The position numbers and the translations under genes were made by a program. A stretch of DNA of 17,500 nt, from assembly GCF_008831285.2 (NCBI RefSeq), contig NW_022205136.1, positions 7,501 through 25,000 of the forward strand. The letters are read 5' to 3'. Below the pieces are notes generated by a model that worked only from the letters and a program-made list of their open reading frames with translations, was not told the DNA's origin and did not search any database. How positions within the stretch are numbered: position 1 is the stretch's first letter; each line of letters starts with the position of its first letter. This DNA comes from Nymphaea colorata. Lineage: Eukaryota > Streptophyta > Magnoliopsida > Nymphaeales > Nymphaeaceae. Positions 8,510 to 17,500 of this stretch are shown here, in pieces.

Positions 8510-8900
8510 AGCATTATCACTACTCCAGTGTGTTCATACGATTGACATGTATACAGATATGTATGAACAACAGTATCTCAATTCTAACGTGTATAGAAGG
8601 TTGCCAAGTATATATGTGTAGGAACAACATTATCTCAATTCTAATGTGCACGAATAGCTACGATGGATATACATGTATGAACAACATTATCATTGCTCTA
8701 ATATGTACTTGTAGTTGTCATATATGTATGCAAAAATAGCATATCTCTGATATATTCAAATGGTTGTCATATATATTTATGTAAGTACAGTATTATCTCA
8801 TTTTTGATACATCTATATGGTGGTCATATATATTATGTAAGAACAGTATTATCTCATCTCTGATACATCTATATGATTGAAATATAGATATAGATATAGG

Positions 8901-9035
<135 letters not shown>

Positions 9036-9298
9036 CAACATTATCACAGCTCTGATACGTCCATATGCTTGTCACACATATTCATGTAAGAACAGTATTA
9101 TCTCATCTCTGATATATCTATATGGTTGACATGTATATAAATATGCACAAACAACATTATCTTAGTTATATTTACCTTAAAGTTAGTAGGCATTCCTAAT
9201 AAAATTATGCGCTACATCAGTTTTAGCATGACATTGATGCAAATAACATCATTCTCTACTTAACAACATATAGGTACTTAACTTTGCACATTGTTGAA

Positions 9299-9301
<3 letters not shown>

Positions 9302-9337
<36 letters not shown>
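9302..9337. repeat. (TA)n microsatellite
   Basis: A run of about 18 TA units, outside the clear minisatellite array but in similar AT-rich context. Confidence 0.95.
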
Positions 9338-9339
<2 letters not shown>

Positions 9340-9688
9340 TCACATAAGTATACATTTAGATATCATTGTATACATGTGAATGCAACGGCTTACATGAACT
9401 ACGTGTCGCATTTAGATCTAAATATTCTTATATCTGAAAAATATAAGGTCTGCTCACTCAATTTTCCTATGGATCTGTGTACTTCAAGTGCAATCTACCA
9501 ACACTCTCGTTTACAATAGTTGCTGCACTAGCTCTCTCTCTATAACTTAACAGCAGTTAATAGTATACTGATAATTTATGTTTACAACATTTTATGGTCT
9601 TTCAGTCGTAGTTTTTAAAATTGGACTTCATGTTAGGAGTCATTTAGCAGTGGGAACAATATGTTACCGCTCCCATTGCCAACTAACC
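9338..9688. other. Unassigned AT-rich DNA
   Basis: No gene was recognised. A small inverted repeat (CAGTGGGA with TCCCATTG, about 9649-9678) lies just before the MITE and might be part of a further eroded element. Confidence 0.5.
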
Positions 9689-9847
9689 TTAGAGGATGTT
9701 TGGCAACAATAAAAGTATACTTATTGCTGTTTCATGTTGGCCTAAAAATTGGGACAAATGTGTGATTGTTTTATATATCTATCCCAATTTTTTGGAGTAA
9801 ATACATGAAAGAGTAACATGTTGCTACTATTTTCAAATGGCCCTTTA
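9689..9847. mobile_element. Foldback MITE, probably Tourist-like (PIF/Harbinger)
   Basis: The segment is an imperfect palindrome centred near 9768. The outer arms (GAGGATGTTTGGCAACA from 9692; inverted AGGGCCATTTGAAAATA from 9844) and a perfect inner pair (AAAAATTGGGA at 9744-9754, TCCCAATTTTT at 9782-9792) share the same centre. TTA lies at both edges (9689-9691 and 9845-9847), the target duplication expected for Tourist-like elements. It is about 153 bp without the duplications. A hAT-type MITE is less likely because I see no 8-bp duplication. Confidence 0.55.
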
Positions 9848-9905
9848 GGGTTTCAATGACTCTTTCTAAGATATTTCATTCTACACATAGCAGTCACAAC
9901 CTTTA

Positions 9906-9935
9906 TTGCTACTGTTTTCAAATGGCCTAATTTAG
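9906..9935. repeat. Second copy of the MITE right arm
   Basis: TTGCTACTGTTTTCAAATGG and the bases after it repeat the right arm of the MITE (9821-9849), displaced by 85 bp and differing at a few bases. It may be an internal duplication or the remnant of a second insertion. Confidence 0.6.
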
Positions 9936-10260
9936 GATTTTATGGAAGGAAAATATACATTTGGATTTGTCAAATGCATAAATCAAATACCAAATTAAAA
10001 TTCAATATTTCAAACCAAAGTTTGGTTCAATTGAAATCCATCTTCAATCAAGTTATGGACAAAAATACCCTTTATAAACCAAATTTGATAAAATTTTCAA
10101 ATTTTAATTGAATTGTCATAATCCAATAACATTTAGATCTTAACAATTAGGTTTTAACCTAACAAACTCAATTTCAATCAAAAAATAAATAAATAGAACA
10201 AAATAAGGCAAAACCCTGCCAAGGGCATTTTCATCCAAAATTTTGGTCAAAGATGGGCAG
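9936..10260. other. Unassigned AT-rich DNA
   Basis: About 320 bases rich in AAATTT-type words, with no gene, repeat or RNA recognised. Confidence 0.5.
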
Positions 10261-10520
10261 CTAGTTCTGAACCAAGGTACACCATGCCAAGCCCAGCCCA
10301 CCTAGCTCGTGTAAATGAGCTAGGTGTTGTCAACTAGGATCATTAAACCTTATTTAATCCATTTTACAAGTCCCAAAAGTCTTAAGTGAGCTTTCAAGGT
10401 GAGTTAAGAAAGTGGTTGAACCCTTCTTCTCCTCTGTATAAAGCCTCCCTTGGCAACCAAGAGGGGCGAACAAATCCGTTGAATCTGCAATACAAATGAG
10501 GAAAAAGTCATTTTTATGAG
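10260..10520 (+). promoter_or_regulatory. LTR-like or promoter-like segment
   Basis: A TATAAA at 10437-10442, preceded by a pyrimidine-rich CCCTTCTTCTCCTC stretch and followed by an imperfect hairpin (CCTCCCTTGG...CCAAGAGGGG, 10444-10466), then CAATACAAATGAGG, resembles the U3-R part of a plant LTR. Upstream is a perfect 10-bp stem with an 8-base loop (10299-10326). An alternative is a minus-strand exon: TTTGTATTGCAG at 10485 is a good acceptor and one minus frame stays open to 10354. I cannot choose firmly; LTR is slightly favoured. Confidence 0.3.
10299..10326. repeat. Perfect inverted repeat, 10-bp arms
   Basis: CACCTAGCTC (10299-10308) and GAGCTAGGTG (10317-10326) are exact reverse complements around GTGTAAAT. 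It lies about 110 bases upstream of the TATA-like element. The role is unknown. Confidence 0.85.
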
Positions 10521-11007
10521 TTCTTCTAGACCTGCAGTAGTACTAAGAACACTTACCCACGTATGTTTTACTGAGTGGAGAAGTTTTGGAGCTCACAATG
10601 AGAACAATCATGCACTTATGTTCATTGAACTATATAAGCTTGTAGTTCAGCTCAAGCTTATTTATTTAAGGCATAAGTGGAAAGTTTTTAGCCTCAAGAA
10701 TATTTCTCCATTCTTACATCAACTTGATTCCCAAACTCCCAGGAACAGCATAACATGATAAAGATGATCAGTCGTACGGCTCATACATGTGCCATATGAA
10801 CATATGGAACAGAAAAGAGCCATTTTTTGTTCTAGAAGCAGTATAATACAAGAAGGCAACTTGTGGAGGACCAGAAACTTGGAGCTAGTTAAAGAGAGTT
10901 TATAAAAAGTGCTCTAATTAGATCAAAGATTTATAGCAAGGATGAAAGTACCGTCAAATCACAATTATTAGCACCAGGAGGAAAAAGAAGAACCCCTAAA
11001 TCTGTAC
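10520..11007. other. Unassigned DNA
   Basis: An 80-codon plus-strand frame at 10516-10758 has no recognisable motif and an unconvincing composition, so I do not call it a gene. Nothing else was identified. Confidence 0.5.
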
Positions 11008-11147
11008 CTTTTGCCATTTATTATTGTAACAATCAAACAGAGGGCATAAACAACATCATCCTTCTGAATCTTAGGCAGATGTTTCACCATAATATAATCC
11101 TCCTTTAGCTTGGGCCCATACTCAAGAAGAAAAGACAATTTGGAGGC
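11008..11147 (-). other. Candidate exon of an unidentified host gene
   Basis: On the minus strand, 140 bases between an acceptor-like GAATTTTAG|GCC and a donor-like AAAAG|GTACAG have one frame open throughout, while both others contain stops. The translation is mixed and hydrophilic (LEYGPKLKEDYIMVKHLPK in the middle), more like real protein than random frame. I do not recognise the family. Forty-six open codons can occur by chance, and the neighbouring exons are not clear, so this is a weak call. The counterpart before copy A would lie left of the window. Confidence 0.3.
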
Positions 11148-11266
11148 CTAAAATTCATAAATTCTATGGTTACTTTTTGCATAAGACGGAGAATAGAAGA
11201 TGCAAGCCGGTCAAGTTTATCAAAGCATATGGGTTAAAAAATCACATCTAAAAGTCAACATGAACT

Positions 11267-12458
11267 ACAAAGGATTTATATGCAGAAGGCATTCAATTCA
11301 AAGTCAATCAAAATGGGTAAAACAGGTTCCATATGGATTTGGAAACTAAATTAACATATGGTTAAGTAAAACCCTCATGTCTGCATTCCAAGGCATTAGA
11401 GCCAACTCTGTGAATCAATAATAGTTCATTATATCTAGTAATATTAAATAATCATTAGCTGAGCTGCTGAGCAAATGCTGAACTGGCTTTGTCCAGAATG
11501 AAACTTAACCAGCAAAGTGTACTGATAGAACTAGTCTGACACATGTTTCATGGGTTAAGTTATTTGTGTGCTCCTGGTGGAAAAGGGGCACTTTATGATT
11601 CAGCAGAAACACTCCAGAAGTCTACGCTTGGTGGCTTACATTATCACAACAGGCAGTGTTTCAATGGATCAATATAGACATGCATGTATGCAAACAGACA
11701 CACAGACAAAAAAATAGTGGCCCCTGCCCAAATGGCATCCACTCTCCCACCTCCCAACATGCATGTTCTTGAGTTGTGTGTGTGTGCACAAGAGAGAAAG
11801 AGGGAGAGAGAGAGTTAATGGGGGAGAAGTCCTTATAAGCTTGCTTTGGAGATGGAAACAAATGTGGCATAACGCTATTTGATGATTAGTGTTGATAGAC
11901 TTCAGGAACAAAGTAATGAATCATTAAAAGCATTGCTAGGCATACAAGAAATGAAGTGACAACTGCCATCCAATGTTTTCACATTATCTTATAATAGTTT
12001 AAGGCTTTTAGTCAGCCCACACACTTTGTCTCCCGACTGCTGCAGCACATATGCAATACAATCCTGAGAGGATTTCTCATCCTTGCCACTAGAGGGAGGG
12101 ATTCACAAATACATAAACAATACAGTATGCCTGCTCGATGTTACAATATCTTGGTTTGTTAACCTCTATGAATATGGTTTTCCTCATTCCCATAACACAT
12201 TTGCCAGGTTGAGGCAAAGACCTATAATTTAATAAAAGTATTTTATAGTTAAAACCTTAGAAAAAATGTGTTCATTAGAATAATAGAATTGTTACAGAAC
12301 TTGTTTTCTGCAGAGTAAATATTCCCATGAATAGGCTATTTCACAAATGAGTCAAAGAACTTTCAGCAACTACAGTCGACAATGCTTGAAGATATCACAC
12401 AACATTTACTCCAAAAGAGTTTTAAGGAATTAGATCCTAGAATGACAATAGTAATATT
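11267..12458. other. Unassigned flank (copy B)
   Basis: Counterpart of 1-1192 with one substitution noted (T to A near 12250). No gene was recognised. Together with 10520-11266 it makes about 1.9 kb of continuous DNA lacking identified elements, the most likely place for host sequence. Confidence 0.6.
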
Positions 12459-13742
12459 GGGAATGTCTTCTTCCTTAATCCGTAATTGATAGTATCCTGA
12501 TCTCGGGTTAACTTTAGAAAATAACTTTTCCATTTTTCATTTGATTGAATAAATCTTCAATTCTTGGCAATGGGTATTGTTCTTGATTGTGACATTATTC
12601 AACGTTCGATAATCAATGAATAATCACATTGAACCATCTTTCTTTTTCACAAATAGAACTGCTGCTCCCCTAGGCAAAACACTTGGTGATATAAATCCCT
12701 TACTTGCTATGTCTTGAATCTATTTCTTTAGCTCTTTTAATTTTGTCAGTGACATATGGTATGGAGCTTTAGATATAGGAGTTGTTATAGGTATCAATTC
12801 AATCACAAACTCCACACCTCTCTTCGGTGGTTACCCTGGCAAGTCATCAAAAAACACATCTACATAATTATTCACTATTACTCCCTCAATAGGTACTAAT
12901 TTTACTCATGTTGCTTTCATATTTACCAAATATGTTATGCACCCGCCTTCATGTATTTTATTTCTTTGATTGATAAGATGATCATCCTTCCTTCACTCTG
13001 AAGTTTCTTCACTCCAAATTTGACATTTTGATCCTTTTGCATACAGATCTTCAATTTATTTTTCGTGCAGTCAATGTTCACATAGTGGTGGATAACCAAT
13101 CCATGCCTCAAATCACATGATACCCCTCCATGTTCATCACCACTAACTTAGCTGGTAGCAAGTATCCCTATATTTTGACGTATTCTACATATGTTATGTA
13201 GGTATCTTTGTTTCCTACTAGTGTACGAACTAGCAATTCATATGGCATGTTCTTTTCTTCTACTTCTAATAATTCAACAAATCTCTTTGAAATAAAAAAA
13301 TGTGTTGCTCCAGAGTCAAAAAGAACATTCACCCAATGAGAATTTACAAAAACTATATCTTTAATGAAATCATTGAATTTCAGATCCTCTATAGTGGTAG
13401 CACAGACTCGTCCTGGTACCTTCTTCTCTAGAGGTTGGCTGCCCCTTCCTCAATTTTTGCTCTGCCACTTTCTTCTTTGGACATTTTCGAATGAAGTGTC
13501 CCTTTGTACCTCAATATAAACACACTCATGTATCTCAGTAGCATGGTTCACCAAGGTGTTGAAGATGACACTTGGGACACTCATCATCCCTCCTACATGG
13601 TGACGATCTTTGCTTTTTGAACTTCTCCTCAAGCTTCACTCTATCACTATGGATCCTCTTGATCTGGTTCTCCTTTTGCCTTAGTTTGAAGACTTCATGC
13701 TTCTTGCCTATTCCATGATTGTTGTCTGAATCCTCTTCAAAG
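12459..13742 (-). mobile_element. Ty3/gypsy retrotransposon remnant, pol/gag-C part (copy B)
   Basis: Same truncated RT start, linker, retropepsin and zinc-knuckle order as 1193-2475, with the same stops and breakpoint. Differences are one extra A near 12846, a T/C at about 12905 and a T/C near 13482. All major lesions are therefore older than the duplication. Confidence 0.9.
13735..13742. repeat. hAT target-site duplication, left (copy B)
   Basis: CTTCAAAG, identical to the partner at 17341-17348 and to both duplicates in copy A. Confidence 0.9.
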
Positions 13743-13752
13743 CAATGTTATC

Positions 13753-13903
13753 TGTATCGTATGATACGGACGCGTATCGTACGATACGTGTCGTCCATAT
13801 CAACATAAATGATACGATACGAGTTATACGCACGATACGCGTGAGTATCGCACGCGTATCGCCCGCATCGCACGATACGGGCACCGTATCGTATGATACG
13901 GGG
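13753..13903. promoter_or_regulatory. 5' subterminal GTATCG/GATACG array (copy B)
   Basis: Same array as in copy A, including the 16-bp palindrome CGTATCGTACGATACG (13773-13788). One site is altered: the CGTATC near 13796 is now CATATC. Confidence 0.7.
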
Positions 13904-14225
13904 TTAAAATGAAAAGGGGGCACGACAGCCCCTTTTTGCGTCTTCTTTTTAAAACCTATGCTCCTCTCTCTCTCTTCTATTGTTTCTAAACACTACAAGA
14001 GACGTGGGAGGGAGAGATTTTCTCCATTTGCATCAAGATTTGCCGGTGAAGAAGCTTTATTTCTTGTTGTGGGGAGTCTCGGGACGGTGGGAAGCTTGGA
14101 TAAAGAGGGTTTTTTGGTTTCAGACACCAAGAAGGTAAGAAATAACTCATTTTTGTCGTTGAATCATTCATTTCTCTTATTTCCTGCATTTATTTGTATG
14201 TTTTTACTTATTTTGTAAAGATATA

Positions 14226-16893
14226 ATGTCGGATCCAGCATGGCAGTGGTGTACAAGGGTGAATCCTAAAGATAGGTTAAGGGTTAAGTGTAATTATTGT
14301 AAGCAAATCATATCAGGAGGGATCTCTCGCTTTAAAAACCATATAGCTAGTACACACAGTGATGTGGCTGCTTGCAATGGCTCCCAAGAGAACCCATTGC
14401 CAGCGTATGTAAAGCACCAGTGTATGGAGCTTTTTAATGCAGTGAAAGCAAATAGGATTGAAAAAGAAATGCAAGATGCAGAGGAAGGATATGGGGACCC
14501 ACATGCACAGGAAGAAAGTGAAGGTGAAGACATTGAGCTTGAAGAAGAACATGTTGGTGTCAATTTGGGAACAGCTAAAGGGAAAGACATTATGCATACA
14601 GGTGGTTCTTCAACTGCAACCAAAAAAAGAAGAGGTGCAAGTGCAAGTGCAAGTGCAAGTACAGGTTTACGAGGACATGGCAGGAGTGGGGGTCGTACTG
14701 GTGTCGGTAGAGTACCTACTATGAAGTCAAGTAATATGTCTGGTTCGATCAAGAATTTTTTTCCCAATTATACTGTTGTTGGTGCTCAGCCTGAGATTCG
14801 TACAGCCATGTGTTCAAAAGATATTGTTGAAGCAGCAGATGAAACCATAGGAAGGTGGTTCTATGACGCATCCATTCCCTTCAATGCAGCAAACTCTTTT
14901 CATTTTCAGGCTATAGCAGATGCGATTGCTACTGTAGGTCGTGGGTATAAAATGCCCTCTTTTCATAAATTGCGAGGTAAAATTCTCAACAATGTAGTTA
15001 GAGATGTCAAGGCATATTGTGATGAACTGAAATTGAGCTGGAAAGCTACAGGATGCAGTGTAATGGCAGATGGGTGGACAGACATCAAGAACAGAACATT
15101 GGTAAACTTCCTTGTATATTGCCTCCTTGGTACTATGTTCTTAAAATCTGTTGATTTGTCTGATACTCCTAAGACTGTTGATGTTTTGTTTGAGCTTTTT
15201 GATAAAGTTATACAAGAAGTTGGGCTCAAAATGTCGTGCAATTTATTACTGATAATGCAGCAAATTATAAAGCTGCAGGTGAAATGTTAGCAGCACGATA
15301 TAGGACATTTTATTGGAGTTCATGTACTGCTCACTGTATAAATCTTATGCTTCAGGATCTTGCTGAAAGAGATGATATGAAGTTGACAGTTCAAAGATGC
15401 CAAGAAATCACGAAGTTTATTTATAATCATGCTTATGTCTTGAATTTGATGAGAAAATTCACAAATGGGGCTGAATTGATTCGACCTGCACAAACACGGT
15501 TTGCTACAAATGTTTTGACTGTGCAGGGTATAGTCAAGCAAAGAACTCCTCTCAAGCAGATGTTTTCAAGTGATGATTAGGCTGAATATACACATGCCTA
15601 TAAAAGAAAGGCTATGACAGTTGTGGATACCATCTTCGATGCTGACTTTTGGGAATCATGTGTGCACTTATTGAAGATTTGTGTACCTCTAGTGAAAGTC
15701 CTCAGATTAGTTGATAGTGAAGATAGGCCTTCTATTGGATATTTATACTAGTCTATGGATAGAGCCAAGGAGGCCGTTAGAGAATAATATGAAGGGGAAA
15801 AAAAAGTTGTACATGCCAATATGGAAGATTATAGATGAAAGGTGGTCTGGACAACTTCATCATCCACTTCATGTAGCAGCCTACTACCTAAATCCTGCTA
15901 TTAGATATCTTCTCACTTTTAAAAAGGAGAGAGATGTCGAGTATGGCATGTTGGATTGTGTTGAGGTATTAGTAAGTGATTATAAAGAACAAGACGCTAT
16001 CCATATGTCGATCAACAAATATGATACGGCTTTTGGTAGCATGGGGAGAGACACAGCAATTCGATGCATGTCAACTATGCGTCCAGGTATTAGAAAAAGA
16101 GACTTTATACTTTTTGGTTTATTTTATTTGTTGTTTAGCTTCTACCTTCTCGTATATTTATTCTATCTAATTTTTACTTTCCATCTGTTATTAGATTTGT
16201 GGCGGGAAAGGTTTGGGCCTGATTGCTCAGAATTAAGGAAGCTTGCAATTAGAATCCTCGGCCAAACATGTAGTGCAACTGGATGTGAAAGAAATTGGAG
16301 TGTATTTAGGTTGGAACATAAAAGGTTGAATGACCTTGTTTATGTTCGTTATAATATGAAGTTGAGACAAAGGTAAACATTTGTTATGCAAAATAGCAAA
16401 TTCTAATATATATTTTAATTTCTAACATTTTGTCTTTTCTTGACTGCCTACAGGTCTACTCTACATTGAATTGACCCATTTGCTTGCGAAGACGAAAAAG
16501 CCTGATGCATGGATTCTGACTGAATACGTGCTTGCTGCAATAAGCCGCCTCTCCGTTATGTTTTTTTCCTCCATGCTACTTTGTTCGCGAGTTTCTCTTG
16601 TTAGGCAATTAGAAACAACATCTACGAGGAAGCATCACACTCAATATGATCCTATCAACATTGACCATTTTGGTATATTAGATTCTTGGGTTGAAGAAGA
16701 ACAATCTGTAATACTTGATGACCTTGAGGACGATCTTGATTTTTTGAACCTTGAAGGAGTAGCAGAGATTATTGAAGGAGAGGCTGGAGAGCAATGGAAT
16801 GTTGGTGACATTCCATTTCCAACAGAGGGGATAGAAGCACTTAATGAACAAAATGAAGATGATCATGAAGATGATGATGGAAATGACGATTGA
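14226..16893 (+). pseudogene. hAT transposase pseudogene (copy B)
   Basis: Same domain order as copy A: BED finger (C22, C25, H39, H44), acidic linker, Ala-Ser repeat, DUF659-like core, second Asp motif, CxxH, dimerisation region and QYDPINID tail. Here the T-run has seven bases, so the frame is open from the BED finger through the first catalytic motif to 15290 (354 codons), which shows the ancestral state. The shared A deletion (near 15230), the shared TAG (15749-15751) and the shared one-base shift follow. In addition a TGG has become TAG at 15578-15580. Changes relative to A include Y/D, P/L, I/T, D/E and I/F. It cannot yield active protein but could encode a truncated DNA-binding product. 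Confidence 0.93.
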
Positions 16894-17247
16894 CGAGGAT
16901 TGTTGTTGTCAAAACTTGAATTGAATGAATCATGATTGATAACTATATGTTTTCACTTTTGAACTTATGAATTGTGATGTAATCGAATTCTGTTCAGCTG
17001 CTTATTATGTTATTTTGAATGTCTGATTTCTTATTTTGGAATGTGTTGTTCATAGTTCATAGTTCATACTTCATAGTTCATACTTCATACTTCATAATCA
17101 TATACATGAATGATGAATGTTCCTTTAAATACATTTTTCCTAATTTGTTTTTATTTTTACTTGTTTTCGGATTTTTTTGGAATTTTTATAATTTTTTGGA
17201 ATTTTTTATTATTTTTTAATATTTTTTAAAAATTAAAAAATTAATTT

Positions 17248-17325
17248 TACGATACGTTACAATACGTTTACGATACGTTACGATACGGCGTATAGGTTGG
17301 CCTGACCGATACGTGATACGCTACG
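17248..17325. promoter_or_regulatory. 3' subterminal GATACG array (copy B)
   Basis: Identical to the copy A array at 5982-6059, with five GATACG and one AATACG in one orientation before the right terminus. Confidence 0.7.
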
Positions 17326-17340
17326 CCAGTGATAACAATG

Positions 17341-17348
17341 CTTCAAAG
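17341..17348. repeat. hAT target-site duplication, right (copy B)
   Basis: CTTCAAAG directly after the right terminus; it matches 13735-13742. Confidence 0.9.
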
Positions 17349-17500
17349 CATGTAGCCACATCAATGGCATCATCGAAATCTATTGGACGACTACCCATCA
17401 CCTTCATCCTCAACCCATCTTCATGTCCTTTCACAAATTTGTATACTTCTATCCGTGTCTGTAGTGTAAGTATGTGGACAATATTTCTCCAAGTATCAGA
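17341..17500 (-). mobile_element. Ty3/gypsy gag remnant (copy B, cut by window end)
   Basis: Counterpart of 6075-6234. The minus-strand gag sequence resumes after the hAT insertion and is cut by the end of the window. No difference from copy A was seen here. Confidence 0.85.

Larger units (their letters stand above)
13743..17340 (+). mobile_element. hAT DNA transposon, 3598 bp (copy B)
   Basis: Same termini (CAATGTTATC and GATAACAATG), subterminal arrays, hairpin and gene as the copy A element. Because the target duplication and insertion site are identical, this is a product of the segmental duplication and not a second transposition. Two substitutions fall in the 5' subterminal array (near 13768 and 13797), the second destroying one CGTATC. 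Confidence 0.93.
11267..17500. repeat. Tandem duplication, copy B (partial, cut by window end)
   Basis: This is the second copy of the 11.3-kb unit, starting at the base equivalent to position 1 and still matching copy A at the last base. It carries the same unassigned flank, gypsy pol remnant, nested hAT element and beginning of the gag remnant. Private differences include one base fewer in the T-run of the transposase (7 T at 14756-14762), a TAG at 15578-15580, and substitutions in the subterminal repeats near 13768 and 13797. The counterpart of 6235-11266 would lie outside the window. Confidence 0.98.

Noticed and set aside
10516-10758. 80-codon plus-strand ORF
   Set aside because: No recognisable motif; the length is not remarkable for this much AT-rich DNA.
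13743-17340. Second independent hAT insertion
   Set aside because: The same target duplication, insertion point and gypsy flanks as copy A show it came from the segmental duplication.

Overview
The window looks like nuclear DNA of a land plant. It is AT-rich and has no protein-coding host gene that I can recognise with confidence. It is dominated by plant-type transposable elements: a hAT element whose transposase has BED, DUF659-like and hAT dimerisation regions, and a Ty3/gypsy element with an initiator-Met primer-binding site. It also holds a probable Tourist-like foldback MITE, a possible SINE, and long TA/TG microsatellites. Nothing bacterial (operons, Shine-Dalgarno sites, CRISPR) is present.

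The main architecture is a tandem duplication with a period of about 11,266 bp. Bases 1-6234 reappear at 11267-17500 with only about twenty substitutions or 1-bp indels by eye (about 0.3%). Copy A is seen as one full period (1-11266); copy B runs off the right edge. The outer ends of the duplication are not in the window, so I cannot tell a real tandem duplication from two haplotypes placed side by side by an assembler.

Layout of copy A: 1-1190 is unassigned DNA. 1193-2475 (minus strand) is a decayed Ty3/gypsy pol segment (truncated RT, linker, retropepsin, zinc knuckle). 2476-6074 is a 3.6-kb hAT transposon inserted in the gypsy gag, flanked by a perfect 8-bp target-site duplication (CTTCAAAG). 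6075 to about 6700 (minus) is the rest of gag. 7019-7032 is the gypsy primer-binding site and 7037 onward its LTR. 7690-7930 is a SINE-like stretch. 8411-9165 is a 57-bp minisatellite in which two units have been blown up by TA/TG microsatellites. 9689-9847 is a foldback MITE. 10260-10520 looks LTR- or promoter-like. 11008-11147 (minus) is a weak candidate exon. Copy B repeats the series from the unassigned flank through the hAT element and the start of the gag remnant.

The hAT transposase keeps the zinc-binding residues, the DDE-type acidic residues and the CxxH motif. It is dead in both copies: they share two frameshifts and a stop, and each has acquired one private lesion (a T-run frameshift in A, a TAG in B). 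Its ends carry dense arrays of GATACG/CGTATC hexamers, probably transposase-binding sites. I did not find a new biological system. The most informative feature is the datable series: gypsy insertion, hAT insertion, shared decay, 11.3-kb duplication, then private decay.
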